A DNA stretch of 64,000 nt from Hemibagrus wyckioides (lineage: Eukaryota > Chordata > Actinopteri > Siluriformes > Bagridae). Positions 43,491 through 55,643 of this stretch are shown here, one piece after another. Within the stretch, counting starts at the first letter, position 1. Every line of letters starts with the position of its first letter. The position numbers and the translations under genes were made by a program. Location of the stretch: the NCBI RefSeq assembly GCF_019097595.1, contig NC_080726.1, positions 18,562,205 to 18,626,204 on the forward strand, given 5' to 3'. The notes under the pieces were generated by a model. The model was not told where the DNA came from. It searched no databases and saw nothing but the letters and a program-made list of their open reading frames with translations.

Positions 43491-45600
43491 GCTACTACCA
43501 TGGAGATCAGAGTTCAATCCCTGCTTCAGGCGGTGTCTCCTGAATGTAACACTGAGTCTTTAGAGCTTAAATGAGTTTTATGAAAGTGTCAGAAGTAAAA
43601 ATAATTGTTTTCCATAACCTTCAGCTATGGACTACATTAAAGAGCACCTGCCTTTTATCCCCATGTTATTTTGTGTCAATTCCCGAGAGTTGAAGACAAC
43701 GTTTAGCGTCAGAAAATCTTTTATAAAAAAAAAGCCCCTGTCTCATTCAAGGCTTTGTTTTCACTCTGCATGAGTCTGAATGTGAACACTGAGAAGAAGA
43801 GGCTTTACATGCACTTCGGTGTTCAGACAAATAAATCATTTGACTTTGTAGGGTTTTTTTTCACAGCTGTGGTAGATACAGGGCCTTAAAATCCCCACGT
43901 TTGTTTAAACCTGCCATCACTAGCTAGCCTTTAAATCTGTATGTTTATGAGGTAGATGTTTGGTAGATGAGGTGTTTTGACAGCATGAATAATGAATGAT
44001 TAAACCCCACCCACAATAATAAGCTGAGGTCTCTGAGTATAAGAAACATGCTAGTACTATAATAATTAATAATAATTGTTAAAAATACTGTTTTGTCTCA
44101 AATTGACAGTCATCTCTGTAGCTGAGTTTGTGGTTGGTTATATGCACAGAAATTAATTTTAATTAATACTAATAAAAAAAACTATAACAAAAAATCTTGA
44201 TGTCTTTAAACATTGCTATCAGTAAAAACTAGACCATTAGCTGTTTATTTTATTAAATTGATCCTCAATGTAAAGTCCACAAGCAGAAATTTTAAAATTA
44301 AATTCAACCTAAACAATTCCTACTGCTTTTGCAAGAGAAATGTAATCATTTCTGTATGTTAGTTGTTGTTTTTTTTCAAACACTCATATTAGAAAAATTA
44401 AGTTAGCAAATTCCACATGACTTATAAGTAAAATTTAACACAAAGTTTTAATATTCAAGTTAGACCGATTCAAATTGGGTCTATTGGGATAATGTATTTT
44501 TTCCAATTATCTTTATTATTTTAATAATAACCAGAACAGAATATTATTTAGCTCTCAAACTATGTAGTTAATAAAAAGAACCTATTTTTATTTGTCTTTT
44601 TTAATGTTTTTGTTAACTAGCTAACTTTTAAATCTAAATTTTTATTCACATTTTATGAATAAATTATGTTAATACAGTATATAGTAATATATTACAGAAT
44701 ATTTACCTTTTTCAATAGATATTTTATTAAATTCACCACCAATCCATGCAGAAATTTTGAATTTGCAGTGTTACAGAGATTTTCTCTTTTATTTGTTTTC
44801 TGTGTTAACAATTTAACACCAACTCTGGTGCATGGAACAACAACCAGAGAGTCCGATCTTCTAAATATATAATTTATTGATGTGTAAAATTAAACACTTC
44901 AATCACTCAGAATAATTCACAGCAATACAACATACATGTTTTGTTCCTGTTGTCATATATCAGTCGCAGCATGCAGCCTCACTGCTCACTCCTACAATCC
45001 TTTAGTCCTGCATTATACATAATGTGTTCTTTAAATAAAAAAGGTTCATGCACAGTCTTTTTTTTGCAGTATGACAGCACAAGTGTTTGGCTTTGTAACA
45101 TTATCACCTGAACTGTACTGAACCGTGAAATTTTCAAAGAAAACTTTGATATATTGAAGTCAACAACACACCACCATGAGAAAATGTTCGTTACTAAGTT
45201 AAGCGTACTTTGACAAGTACTGAGTTTGGATGTGTAAACACAAAAAATACAAACATTACAGGTGTCAGTAAATGAATAATCAGCAAAATATAATATAAAA
45301 GACTCAACTCCAGAAAATAAAAGAATATTTGTTGTTGATCCCAGGATTTAATTCATTATGATTGAATTTAGACCCATAAAAAGAAACAGAACCTTGATAT
45401 TATGTTCTTAGGTTATTTTTTTTCCATATTTTGTTTCAGTCTAAAAAGATACAATGTGGCACCATTTTTATGTATACTAAATTAGTTATGATTAGAGAAA
45501 TAAATGACTTTTCCAAGATGATCTACAGCTAGATCACCTTGAGCTAAGTAAAAGTAGCTATGAATGAGTTTTTGGGAGAAGTTTAAGTGGTTATTAAGAA
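43491..45600. other. AT-rich intergenic DNA, unassigned
   Basis: No gene or recognised transposon. Confidence 0.35.
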
Positions 45601-45604
45601 GCTA

Positions 45605-45860
45605 GCTCAGCCCCCTTGTGGTCCAGGGGCAGGCTCCCGCACTCTCATTGCCATGGCCCGGGTTCGATTCCTGGGCAGGGCGCCACCCCAGCCACTGAAG
45701 AGTTAACTCTCAGTGCCGGTCCCAATCCCGGATAAAAATGGGAGGGTTGTGATAGGAAGGGCATCTGGCATAAAACCTGTGCCAAATCATGCGGATTGAA
45801 TGATCCGCTACAAACAGTGGACCCTGCCATTGCATGGGACTAACGCTAGGATAAAAAAAG
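45605..45860 (+). mobile_element. tRNA-derived SINE
   Basis: The head contains a B-box-like GGTTCGATTCC at 45661-45671 and a degenerate A box (GTGGTCCAGGGGCAGG). A body follows with CAGTGCCGGTCCCAATCC and a tail AGGAAGGGCATCTGGCATAA, AACCTGTGCCAAATCATGCG. The tail is shared with the copy at 53884-54095 and with RTE-mobilised SINEs in fish. Confidence 0.75.
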
Positions 45861-48479
45861 TTAAGAAGCTAGCTATATTCATGATTAGCCCTATGGCATG
45901 TCCTGTGGTGATGATTTAAGTATTTGGGTAACTTCTGATAACGAAAATAAAGTTAAAAAATCCTTGTGTTGGGGCAGGATTGAACAAAATTTGGTACCAA
46001 ACTGAATTTAGACAACTAAACATAAGTCATAAAAGTGCATTAGTTGCGAAAAATCCATAATATTGCACTACATATTTGTGCTCAAACAAATTTGAGAAAC
46101 AACAAACAACCATATATGTTAAAACAACAACAAAAATAATAATAAAAAAATAACCCTGACTAGTCGAAATTATTCAAAACTTTTTTTACTCAAAGGATCC
46201 AGGATGATCAGTGTAGCTTAATTACAATAGTTACCTTCATTCAACAAATGAAACATAAAATTGACATAGCAATGGAATATTTACGGTAAGAACCTTGTCC
46301 GTGTTACTAAGCTGAGAGAGTGCACAGTTATAAACAATCCTGAAAGCAGGTTTTAAATACTAAGAGAAGAATAAAACTCAATCTCACCATGTCACAGATT
46401 GTACGTCAATGTTACTAAGATACTTGCATAAGATATACTAACATAGAAGTAGACAATTCATAACTGCACATATAATTCGTAGTGATTTTTTATTTATTTA
46501 TTTATTAATTTTTTTTTTTTTTACAAACTTTTATAATGTGACAAAGTACTATAATTTTGGGATGACACAGTAAAAACCGTATTTGATAAGAATTTTTTCT
46601 TATATGTATTTTTTAAAATGAGATATATATTACTCAATATAAACACTTTTGCTTGATTTTAATAAAAAAATTCAAATAAAATAATGAAAACATTTAAAAG
46701 AGTGATGTTTTTTGTATGTCGCTGTTATGTCACCCACCATAATGCTTTACCCAAGCCTTATTGAGCATTATTAGCATTTATTAAAATACTCTCAAAGTAT
46801 TGCTACAACATTGCAAAGAATCATAACACAGTTAAAAAATACTTTCGATTCCATACACATTAGAATACGAGGATACTTGCTTAAGGTACTAAGATACTAC
46901 GATAATCAGTTACCATCTTGACGGATGGTGAGATGAGTTTAATGCATAGACTTACACACTGTGTGACAAAAATGTTGTTACTAAGATATTCTTTAGAGTT
47001 GTAAACTGAAGAAAGTTTCCTAACATCAGTCTCCTTGTGCTTTTAAATTCAGGCTTCACTTTATACACGTTCCCAATGTATTTGAGGAACTTTTTTATTT
47101 TTATTTTTTTACTAAGTGTTCCAATACACCCTCATCAGCTTCCCCTCATTTACACAATCGCGACAAATATATAACATTGATTGACATCATTGAAATTAAA
47201 CTGACAATTTCTTTAGTAAACAAATTTGGTGTGTTTCTAAGTGTAAAATTTTTGACTTTTGCTAAGATCCAAAATGAATGAATATCTCAAACCCACTAAC
47301 TTACTAATAGAAACTGACCATAAAGTTAACAACTGTATGAAGCAACTATTTACTTCTGAGAGGTCAGGGTAGGTTCATGAGGGGGAAAAAAAGTATTGAA
47401 ACACCAAGCTGGGAGTTGTAAAACTCTAAATGTAGAATTTTAGCAAACTTCAACATACAGTTATTTTTTTATGGCACCTTGTTGGGAAATTTATGTTAAT
47501 CAAAGCCTACCATTTCTAACAACATAACTTCTATTCGATCAATAACTTGAGTTTTCACTGGAACACAAGTAGCATATAAATTGACCTTTCTTTAGACATT
47601 TAAATGCTACGTTTATGCTAGAAAAAGCAAACAACATAGGTATGACTTAATATTAGCGTCATATCAGGGCTGTTTTCTGATCAAGAATCCATTCAATACT
47701 TTTATCAAAACAACATATAAGTATACATCACTTGAACAACATATTTCATTGGTTCATTAAAATTGAATTATTTGATATAATTATATAAACACTTCACTGA
47801 GTTCAGTCTTAACAGTGTATCTACATCGTCCACACTGTTGTGCAGGTTTTAACACAGTTTCACTGGTTTGACTTTGAGGCTTAAATAAATATAACTTAGT
47901 AAATTTGAGGCATTTATGAAATTTGCTTTGCAGATGTGACGTGTTTGAGGCTTTTTTAACATCAGGCACATTTACATAGAGTTAAGAGCTCACAGTTCAA
48001 AGTCTTTGTGAACACATAGTACATACACACACACACACAGGTTACAGACATTTTAAATCAAAAGTTTTAGATAAATGGAATTGCAATCCTGAACATTTCA
48101 AACTTAGTTTACTAGCATAGAAATCTTTGACTAATTTTAGCTGTTTTTTTTTGGCTATTAACGTTTTGTGTGCAATTATGATTAGCAGAATTAAACTATT
48201 TGTCTCACTTTTAGTAGTTTAGCACTATTTCTTTCATGACCCATTCTCTAAAGCGCTGTTTGATACATGATCTCAACTTGGGGTTTGAGGTTTTATGGAA
48301 AAATGAGTTTATCAGTTTGGATTTCTTTCTAGCTAGAAATTTTAAGCAAATGTTACAGAAATGGTGCTAACACAGGGCACATGCTGAGTTCAGCTCTACA
48401 GAGCACTCGGAGAGAAATTCAGCTAGGAAATACAGAAGGACGTTGTGTGGAAGGAATGCCAATAAACTTGTTGAATTTC
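45861..48479. other. AT-rich intergenic DNA, unassigned
   Basis: No gene, RNA or transposon recognised. Lower microsatellite density than the first 43 kb. Confidence 0.35.
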
Positions 48480-48880
48480 TCTTTCATTTACTTGCTAAAC
48501 AAAATGCTAATGCTGCAGAAGTCATAAAAAATGATTGGATCCCTGGGGGGTGTGAATATCATTAAAATTTTTAAAACATTAAAAGCAGTGCCAGGAGTGC
48601 GTTTACCTACAACACAATCTCCTTAGCATTAGGGCAAAATAAAGTAGCTGGATTTTAAAGCAACATGGGGTGCAAAAATGCAACAAATTCATTTCCACCC
48701 AACTTTACTAAAAGCTTGAATGAATGAAGCCTTTAAACTTGAGTTCATTTCATTAGCTAATTCTAAAAAGCTTCAAATTAGCAATTAAATTGAGAAATCT
48801 CAATCAACTGAGTTACTTAAAATAGTCACTTATATCAGTTGCTAAATAAATTGCAACAACGTGTTGCTCTGTATGTCCGA
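48480..48880. repeat. Direct duplication, copy A
   Basis: Shares with 49815-50200 the words GCTAATGCTGCAG, GATTGGATCCCTGGGG, GTGAATATCATTAAAAT, TTTAAACT, CAAATTAGC and GAAATCTCAATCA, in the same order. Identity is moderate. Confidence 0.8.
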
Positions 48881-49814
48881 TGCTGTATAAAAGGGTTTGA
48901 TGTTCCAGCGATTGAGCTTGTTAAAAGTTAATGCCTTGCGCCTGGAGATCCATTACTCTAGCGTTCGCGCACAATAAAGAAACAAATACAACAATTATTG
49001 GACAACAATAATTGGACGCTTTGGGAGGCTATGTGATTTCGAGTTTAATGTAGTCTTTAAGTTCCTTAAAATTTATTTACTGCGCAAACAGTAACAAGGA
49101 AAAAGGTCGTGATTCAGAGGACATGAAAATGCTCATGAAATGAAGGCTTTTAAGAGTCCTGTTTGGCCTGTAAAGTGCAGCTGCTGTAGAAAAATGACAT
49201 CTATAATGTAGAGTTGGGAATCAATTCACTCCTTTTTCTTTTCCTTACTCATAAACCTAAATCAGTTCAATTAAAAAATAAACCACAATTGTGCGATGCT
49301 AACAGAGTGTTTTACACATCCTCTTGGCAAACAGTGCAAGTAATGTTTCAGAATCGCTAACTGCCTTTGGTTCGTTTTAGTTACTGCGAAGGTTAAAAAG
49401 TTTCTCTCAGTTTTTACTTTGCAAACGCATTGTGTGCTGTTCAGAAGAACTTTGCAGCTACGAATACAATGTGAAGTTGTTTTAAATGGGTTTGTTGGAT
49501 TAGAGGAGCTGAAATTTTCACCTTCTGATGTTTTTAATTTGGAGTTAAATTGTCGCTAAATTTAATAAGTGGGATTGGCACTAAGGCGTTATAGCTAATA
49601 TTGTACCTGTTAGCATAGCACTGTTGATGCTCTTTTGTTAGATGTTGTATTTAAATAGAGAAAAATATTTTTTCCTGTTATCATAACTGTTATTGTTAAG
49701 CTATATTTGAATTTTGGTTGAATTTTCTGTCTTTTTAACAGAATGCTCTCAGGTAACCAAACAGCTAAACAGTCTATCGTTGAGGTGGGTGGAATTGCTA
49801 ATGTTGTGTGTGGT
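48881..49814. other. Spacer between the two duplication copies
   Basis: AT-rich; nothing recognised. Confidence 0.4.
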
Positions 49815-50200
49815 AATGTTAGTATTCCTCACTAGCCAAAGTGCTAATGCTGCAGTAGACATACAAGTTGATTGGATCCCTGGGGTGAATATCATTAAAA
49901 TGTTGCTGAAGGGTTAAAACAGTGCCCCATGTATGCAATTATTATTATTTAGCTTTTTGTAGCTTTTAGCTACATGCTACTTTACTAAAAGTTCAATCAA
50001 CAAGGCTGATGTCTTTAAACTCGAATCCTTGTCTGGCAAGTTCATTTGTCTTAGCTGAAATTTTCCTTTTAAGATGCTACATTTCAAATTAGCTATTAAC
50101 TTCCGAAATCTCAATCAGTTGAGCTACTTGTTTTGAATTGGTCAAGTTTATAGCTAAAAGCTGCTAATTTGCTAGTGTGTTGTAATGTTGAAACACTGTG
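49815..50200. repeat. Direct duplication, copy B
   Basis: See 48480-48880. Confidence 0.8.
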
Positions 50201-50586
50201 TGTGTGTTAAATTCTGTCTATTATGAGCAATTTGTTTTGGCTTGGTGTGTAATATTTTATTATTAGTGCAAAGAATCATTTGTAAAATGTTAGCATAAGA
50301 AAGTTTGAAGCTATTTGTAACATGAGGGTTTAATTATTGTTATTTTTTCTTTCTTTAACTGAGGCTAGTTTATTTAAAAATTGGCTCAGTGTTGTTAATT
50401 TGTTAATATTATTAGAAAAGAGTTGCTAACTCCCGGTCCCCCTGTCTCGCTGTGTCCATGTTCCGCTGGAGAATTACTGGAAAAGTTTAATGCTGTATTG
50501 CTAACATGTATCATCTTACTGGAACTTGTCAAGATTTCCCCCGTGTCCTTTTCATCTGGATGGATTGTCCTGATATTTCTGTCTCA

Positions 50587-51452
50587 TTAAATAGTCTCGG
50601 CTTTTGCCTGCTCGTTGTTGTTGTTAACCTGTGATTGCTTGTTACTTCGTTCTGTTCCACCCCTCGATGTTTCCTGCAGAAAGAGGCGGGGCTTGCAGAT
50701 TGACATCAGGATGCAGCGGTACTCACGGCGGAAGTTTTGATTGAGCAGCCCGTATACAACGGCATTGAGGCACGAGTTAAAATACGCCATAAAATAACTG
50801 ACCACAAAGAGCCAATCGGGAACCAGTGGCGCCACTTTGGGCGGGTCCATTGCGACAGCTAGGCCAATCAGATTGAGTGGCGCCCAACAGACGGCGAACA
50901 GCACAAAGACGACGAACATGGTGAGGAAATGGCGAACCTCACTTGGTCGGAGGCGGGGCCTCGTGTCGCTAGCCACCCGGCGCCTGACGTTTAGCACTAG
51001 AATCCAAATTCGTGCATAGCAGAATGTTACAATGGCAATGGGAAACAGGAAGTGAATGAAAACCACGGCGAAGGTGTAACCGGCACTTGCAGTTTGGCTA
51101 AAAGTGCAAGAATACACACGAGGATCATAGGTCAGTGACCCCAGTGCGAGATTGGGCAGTATGGCGACGCCCGTTAGAGCCCACACCAGTGTGATTAGAG
51201 CTAGCGTGCCGCCACGGCCATACACTTTGCTATAAGTGCGCGCATGGCAGATGAAGCAGTAGCGGTTGAGAGCGATAGCTGTGATGTTGAAGACGGAGCC
51301 AATAACGCTGGCGCCCATGATGAAGCCGCTAACTTTACACTCTGTCTCGCCAGGCAGCCAACTGGAATGCAGCAGAGCATGAAGGACCAGAGGGTATGGG
51401 TAACACACCACCAACAGGTCTGCTAATGCCAAGCTCACCACAAACGCGTTAC
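50587..51452 (-). CDS. mtnr1b: mtnr1b exon 2 (TM2 to C-tail)
   Basis: 866 nt, from the TTACAG acceptor next to a (CA)n tract to TAA at 50589-50587. Codes for 287 residues after the split Gly. The tail is Ser/Asn/Gln-rich (QSQVNNNNEQAKAETI). Confidence 0.97.
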
Positions 51453-54400
51453 CTGTAACACACACACACACAAAGATATACAGCATTAAATCTAACACAA
51501 ACTCATGCACTGGTACGAACACTACAATTGTTTATCCGAATATTAGCTAGCTTTCTAGCGATCTCTTATTATACCAATACAGCAAGAAATAGCTAATTCT
51601 GGATCATTAGCCAAATAATTGCTTACGTGTGGAATCTGAACACTGTGTTTAGTAGCTTCCTAGCCAAAATAGAACACTATTATTTTATTTTATTTGATAT
51701 ATTTCCATCATGAACATTTCCATCATGTTCAGTGAGTCTCTGAGGTAAAAATTCTGTATTACTTTAGGTCACTTGTTTATTTAATGCTAAATGATTTTCA
51801 CTTAAAGTTGACATTTTATCAAATTTCTTTTTTTAAAAGCTAATTTCTATTTTTAGAAAGTTGATTTCTTTTAAAAATGGACTAATGAAAAGCTAACTTG
51901 TGGTTTTTAAAGTTGACTTTAAAGTTGATTTCTGTCTAAAATTTGACTAAATTACTTAAAGATGATTTCTGTTTTAGTTGATTTTTATTTTATTATTATT
52001 ATTATGCTACATCTGACTATTATTTATTTAATTTAATTTAATTTTCAAAGTTCATTTCTATTTCAAGTATTTTTTTTTGTTTACATTTAAAGTTGATTTC
52101 TATTTAAAGTCAACTTCTTTTTTATTTTGTTTTACTTTTTATGCAAAGTTGATTCTGTCTTTAGATGACTTTTACAATAATTTACAAAAAGAAACGTTGC
52201 TGTAAATGTTTTGAATGCTGACATTTTAAAAAGTTGACTTTTTATTTGCCTCCCTTTTAAAGTTGATTTTTAAGTTTAAAAAAATAGGTTGACTTTTGTT
52301 ATAAAATGCTGATTTCTCATTTTTTTCAAATCTTTAGAATTTCTTAGGTTTGTCATGTAAATAATCAATTTCTTGTGCTACAGCTGCACACTGCTCCCCG
52401 GGCCCTGTGTAAAATTAAAGTAGATGTTTTTCAAGCTTTGATTTTAAACATTTATACATCAAGATGAATGATGAACTCTCGCTGTAGTTATTTACTTCTT
52501 TAACCCATTCAACAACACACGCCACTTGCAGCTGCTTGGAATCGTATATTTCTATGAGAGCAATGATCAAACCCTATGTGTGTGTGATCAAGCAACGGTG
52601 TAGATCCCCATATAGGGTATACATAACCCAAGTTTGTGTGTGTGTGTGTGTGTAAACAAGACTGATAAGTTCAGACAGAGTTCAACACAGAATTCAGTAC
52701 AAGAGAAATCAACTCAAGCACCCCTACACACACAGACACACACACCCTTACACATGGACACACACACACACGCATGCACACACACACACACACGTACATT
52801 GTAATTAAACCTTATTTCCTAATTAAATCATTAATGACCTGAGACAAAGGGATGCTTTCTTGCTCTGCTAATGAATTCACACACAAACGCACACTCACAC
52901 ACACACACATTCCAAGTCTGTTCCTAATACACACTTGTCAACTTGGGAATGCAAATTTATGTCTCGAGCGTGTAAACTTGATGGAGAAAAAAATAAAAAC
53001 TAAAAAAAAACACAGAACGGTGTAGCAGGAGCAGATTCATCAACAGGAACACACACGGGTTTGGCAGCAAGAAAGATGAAGCTTAAGTGATTTCCTTTGA
53101 GATTTACACTCTCAATTTCCTTCGCTCTAATTAGCTAGTGTCATTTAGTTAGCGGGGTAAAAACAAAGTCTGATCAGAACGCAGATAATCTAATTAAACA
53201 ATCCTTTGGTAGCTTTTTTCAGATCGCATTATCTGTGCCATTACAGCACAACATGAACATTAGAGCTTTCTTTAGCGCTATATTATTACCTGTAACCTTC
53301 TGACCCCTTTCGTATCCCACACACACTACACTCACACATTCGAGATTCAAGGCTTTTTTTAATTCGGACTAGCCTGTGATTTTAAAATACAAAAGCTAAT
53401 TTTCTGCAGGTTCGTGTGACCACATGCGTTCAGCCAAAAGCCCTCTTCGGAGGAGGAGCTTAAAAGAATCCTGTGCTTCGCCAATTCAAGCAAAGTTTTT
53501 CACCAAAAAACGTTCAGGGTCTTTGGATGAAATATTAGGGCACTTCGGAGAGGTGAATGATTCTAATGATGCTACAATGTCAGTGAAATTCGATCACGAG
53601 CTGACTTAGGATTATAGAGTATGTCTGGGGATCATACACACACACACACACACACTCACACACATGCTTTCTTTGTCCAGACTATGTTGTAGATTTTTAT
53701 TTTATGATTACTACCTTATTAGCTCACTACTTAGATATTCTAGCAAAAATTGAAACATTATAGGAAAACATGAAAGAGTTTTACTGCAAAAAATAAAGAC
53801 AATCAAGTCTCCAGAAGAACATTAGCCACAGATTTCCTTATAAAACTGTACAAATTTTACCTTTTAGCAAATGGTTATAATATGGGCACTGGTGGCTCAG
53901 TGGTAGGGGTTTCTAGCCTACTATGCAGAAGGCCTGGGTTCAATTCCCAGCCAGTGCCCAAACCCAGCCACTGGATGCAGTGCCGGTCCAAAACCTGGAG
54001 GGCATAAGGCATAAACCCTGTGCCAAGTTGTTGTGTGGACCAGTTGGTCCACGGCGGTGACCCCTCACACACAAAAGATCAAAGAAAGTAAGTAGATCAT
54101 CACACCAAATACTGATGTCGTTTCATTGATTGCTTTTTATGCTTCGTTTTTAAACACATAATGCTTTTATTTTAATGTAATAAACATTCTTCTTGATTTT
54201 TTTTTGGAAAGTTGTTGCCCCTGGTTGAGGAAATTTCACACAATTCTAGTGAATGTGATGAAGGAGCTCGATGACGTTATCAGGGACAATTTTATTAAAC
54301 AACAATAAAATGAAAAAAAAAAAAGTTACAGAGGCATCATTAAGACCTTATAACATCGCTGTGTGTGCATCGGTTTCGATAAAACACGGGTGGAAAATTT

Positions 54401-55606
54401 CCAACAACAATGAATCGTCAGACTAATGTTACACCAACAAAAATGCTAATGAAACATTATTAAAAGCATTTCAACCAATCAAAACTCTTTTAATACTGTC
54501 AGGCAAAAGAAAAAAAAAGAATTCAGCTTGTCTTGTGAATTAAGCGTACAATCCTCAGAACACCAAACCCAGAGTGAAGCATGGTGGTGGGAGCATCGTG
54601 ATCAAAAACATCGAAGGACATCTCCAAGAATTTAAATGCAGAAACATAACAGACTTGTCAGAATAAATGTATAAAAGGATGCTGAGGAACTCTGGGGAGT
54701 AGTAGCTCAGGGATGAGGATGATTATTGGGCTATGAATCAGAAGAGTGTGTGTTCAAATCACACGACTGCTACCCCTGGGTCCTTGATGAAGACCCTTCA
54801 CCTTCAGCTGTTTGGTTGTGTAAGAAATAAGATGTAAGGGGGTCTGTTAAATGTCGTAAAGATAAGCTCAGGGGATTAAAGCCGAAAGGAATGAACAGAA
54901 ATCCACAATGTGCAAAAAAGTGGATTACTTCTTACTGTAGATGCCTGAAATCAATAACAACAAGGCTGCAACAAAGTAGAAATGGTGATCATTTGTGGTT
55001 GCCAAATACATTTTTTTTCCTCCTATCAGTTTAATTTTTAAAAAAGATCAGTTTCATTAAAATAATTTTTCCTTTTTAAAAATTCTTTAAAAAAATGTAA
55101 ATTTCTTCACTTTTTCAACAACAGCTATAATCAACAACAACAAGAACAACTTGGAAACAATGTAGAAATTGTGATCATTTGGGGTCAAATTTTTTTCCCT
55201 CTTATCAATTTAATTTTTAATGAAAAAAAAAATCTTCACTTTTTTTTCATTTATAAGTCATACATCATTTTTGTTCATATTTGTAAAATGAAAATCAAAC
55301 ATGTTTTGTGTCTTTCCTACACAAATTTGAAATTTTGATACACACACTAATAGTGTATATTAAATAAATACAATCAGGTACACGTTTATTTGCCCTCATT
55401 GCATTCATAAAACGTTATTGAAACATTATTGCTGTTAGTATTATTGTTATTTTTGAGTTAGTATCAACAAATATGAATCCCAAACACACACACACACACT
55501 GTTCAACATGTGCTGTGTGCTCAATAAAATGTAACGTTTGCAAACTCATCACTCTGCATTAACAAGACACTGAAAGTCACCTTGTGGGGGAAAAAAACCC
55601 TAACAC

Positions 55607-55643
<37 letters not shown>

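Noticed and set aside
53884..53959. A functional tRNA gene
   Set aside because: The fold is tRNA-like, but the sequence continues directly into a SINE body and tail shared with the copy at 45.6 kb.
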